Below are positions 61,528 to 64,000 of a stretch of 64,000 nucleotides of DNA, piece by piece. Origin of the DNA: Mucilaginibacter auburnensis. Lineage in GTDB: Bacteria > Bacteroidota > Bacteroidia > Sphingobacteriales > Sphingobacteriaceae. The stretch is taken from NCBI RefSeq assembly GCF_002797815.1, contig NZ_PGFJ01000001.1, positions 1,612,001 through 1,676,000 on the forward strand, read 5' to 3'. Within the stretch, counting starts at the first letter, position 1. Each line of letters opens with the position of its first letter. The position numbers and the translations under genes are program-made. Below the pieces are notes generated by a model, which was not told the origin of the DNA, ran no database searches, and worked only from the letters and a program-made list of their open reading frames with translations.

Positions 61528-62229
61528 TTAGTTTTTTGCTAAAGCCTGTAAGGTTAAGCCAATTTGCCTACCCTCCGAACTGTTTTTGGCGGCACTCCCC
61601 AATTTGTTGTACAACATCAGGTAGGGCATAGGGTCGCGTTTATAATCCATATTGCTGATAATGTGAGGGATAATAATATTGTCAGGATATTTTTTGATGA
61701 ACATATCCATAGCTGCTATATGTAACCCGTACTCGCGTCGTCGTCCGGATTCAACGCGTTCCAGTATAAAATTGAATTCTTTATCTGTTAACTGATCACT
61801 TTTGGAGTTTTTCATTTTAGCTACCCAAATGGCGTTCTCCCGTCTTATTTTTTGGCCCATCTCATTCTCCATATTATAATAGGCGGTCAGTTCTTGCTGC
61901 ATTATCGATTGGGTTTGTATTTTCACATAGCGATCTTCTTCTTTTGGCACCTCAATGTTGTATTTACCCGGTTCCAGATAAATTTCAAAATCGCGCGGAT
62001 GGTTTCCTTCCTGTACCGACAATGTGTAATAACCATTTGCCGGTAGCATTAGTTGTTTTGCAGTAAACTTTCCGCCTTTAATAACCTGGTTAAGTAATGA
62101 TGTTCCAACGGCATCTTGTATAGTAACAATGCCACCATCTGCTCCGGATGCTACACCTTCAATTTCAATGTTATTTGATTTGCAGCTGCAAAATAACAGC
62201 GCAATTATCATCAGGCTTAAATATCTCAT
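61528..62229 (-). CDS. DUF4369 domain lipoprotein without thioredoxin domain
   Basis: 233 residues. The lipobox Phe-Cys-Ser-Cys gives a lipid-anchored start. The first 95 residues form the DUF4369 beta domain (Asp-Gly-Gly-Ile-Val-Thr-Ile, Tyr-Leu-Glu-Pro-Gly-Lys-Tyr), followed by a helical region ending Gly-Leu-Thr-Leu-Gln-Ala-Leu-Ala-Lys-Asn. In most relatives this leads into a C-terminal TlpA-like thioredoxin domain with Cys-x-x-Cys; here the protein stops at that point. Not in an obvious operon. Function unknown. Confidence 0.8.
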   Translation of the reverse strand: MRYLSLMIIALLFCSCKSNNIEIEGVASGADGGIVTIQDAVGTSLLNQVIKGGKFTAKQLMLPANGYYTLSVQEGNHPRDFEIYLEPGKYNIEVPKEEDRYVKIQTQSIMQQELTAYYNMENEMGQKIRRENAIWVAKMKNSKSDQLTDKEFNFILERVESGRRREYGLHIAAMDMFIKKYPDNIIIPHIISNMDYKRDPMPYLMLYNKLGSAAKNSSEGRQIGLTLQALAKN

Positions 62230-62345
62230 GTAAGGTTAGTGTTGGTGCTACTAAGCTAATAGTTTAGCCGTTATTTTCAAAGCGCTAAGTTTTTTAAACA
62301 AGTATTTAGTATAACTTTTCCCTATCTGATATAGAATTAATTGAT

Positions 62346-62376
62346 TTTGATTTGAGGCGGAAGCCATCTAACTTTA
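62346..62376 (+). promoter_or_regulatory. promoter of katG
   Basis: TTTG (62346-62349), 19-bp spacer and TAACTTTA (62369-62376), a 7/8 match to TAnnTTTG at ideal spacing, 57 bp before the ATG. Confidence 0.45.
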
Positions 62377-62424
62377 TAAAAATAGCGGCGTGGTCGTTAT
62401 ATAGTATCTGAGCAAACCTGTTAA

Positions 62425-64000
<1,576 letters not shown>

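Overview
The window reads as a chromosomal segment of a Bacteroidota bacterium, most likely family Sphingobacteriaceae (a Mucilaginibacter/Pedobacter-like genome; the genus is inference). Support comes from the gene content: PorT, BamA followed by two OmpH/Skp genes, DUF6089, DUF4397, DUF4783 and DUF4369 proteins, OM-barrel anti-sigma and ECF sigma pairs, and a GG-leader peptide exporter. Matches to the Bacteroidota -7 promoter element TAnnTTTG and weak or absent Shine-Dalgarno sequences agree with this.

Layout. 1-3.3 kb: small orphan lipoproteins, a membrane protein and a TetR regulator. 3.3-4.1 kb: a gene-poor junction with a tRNA-arm-like remnant and one copy of a 16-bp repeat. 4.07-12.07 kb: an AT-rich, all-plus-strand RiPP (bacteriocin-type) locus. 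It encodes a VKOR-thioredoxin oxidase, an 8-cysteine GG-leader precursor, a CBM9-like secreted protein, a C39-peptidase ABC exporter, a protein resembling stand-alone SpaB_C, a HlyD-type adaptor and a family 2 glycosyltransferase. The second copy of the 16-bp repeat follows directly. 12.1-15.8 kb: FAD monooxygenase, AraC regulator, an ECF sigma locus and tRNA-Arg(TCT). 15.8-22.7 kb: gamma-glutamyltransferase, then a glycolytic block (BadF-type kinase, Nudix-like regulator, pfkA, second BadF-type kinase, gap) and YtxH. 22.9-36.8 kb: housekeeping genes (csp, engB, ubiE-porT, YqeY, CBS protein, nadK, uppS, bamA, two skp/ompH, murI). 36.9-46.8 kb: the second half of the NADH dehydrogenase operon (nuoH-N) with an unusual plug-like gene between nuoK and nuoL, then amt. 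47-56.3 kb: purF-family gene, M48 lipoprotein, plsY, nadC, an ECF sigma/OM-barrel anti-sigma pair, DUF4397 and DUF4783 proteins, gpmI. 56.3-57.2 kb: dense intergenic repeats. 57.2-62.2 kb: secreted carboxylesterase, GH43 arabinanase-like enzyme, a Gly/Pro-rich secreted protein and a DUF4369 lipoprotein. 62.4-64 kb: katG, cut by the window end.

The most notable system is the 4.07-12.07 kb locus. Its parts parallel the Gram-positive glycocin locus of sublancin (precursor, C39 exporter, thioredoxin-type and DsbB-type oxidases, glycosyltransferase), rebuilt from Bacteroidota-type parts. I predict a disulfide-rich, possibly glycosylated secreted peptide. A second notable item is the 51.6-53.5 kb pair: an ECF sigma gene translationally coupled to a protein with an N-terminal anti-sigma-like part, an inner-membrane helix and a C-terminal outer-membrane barrel.
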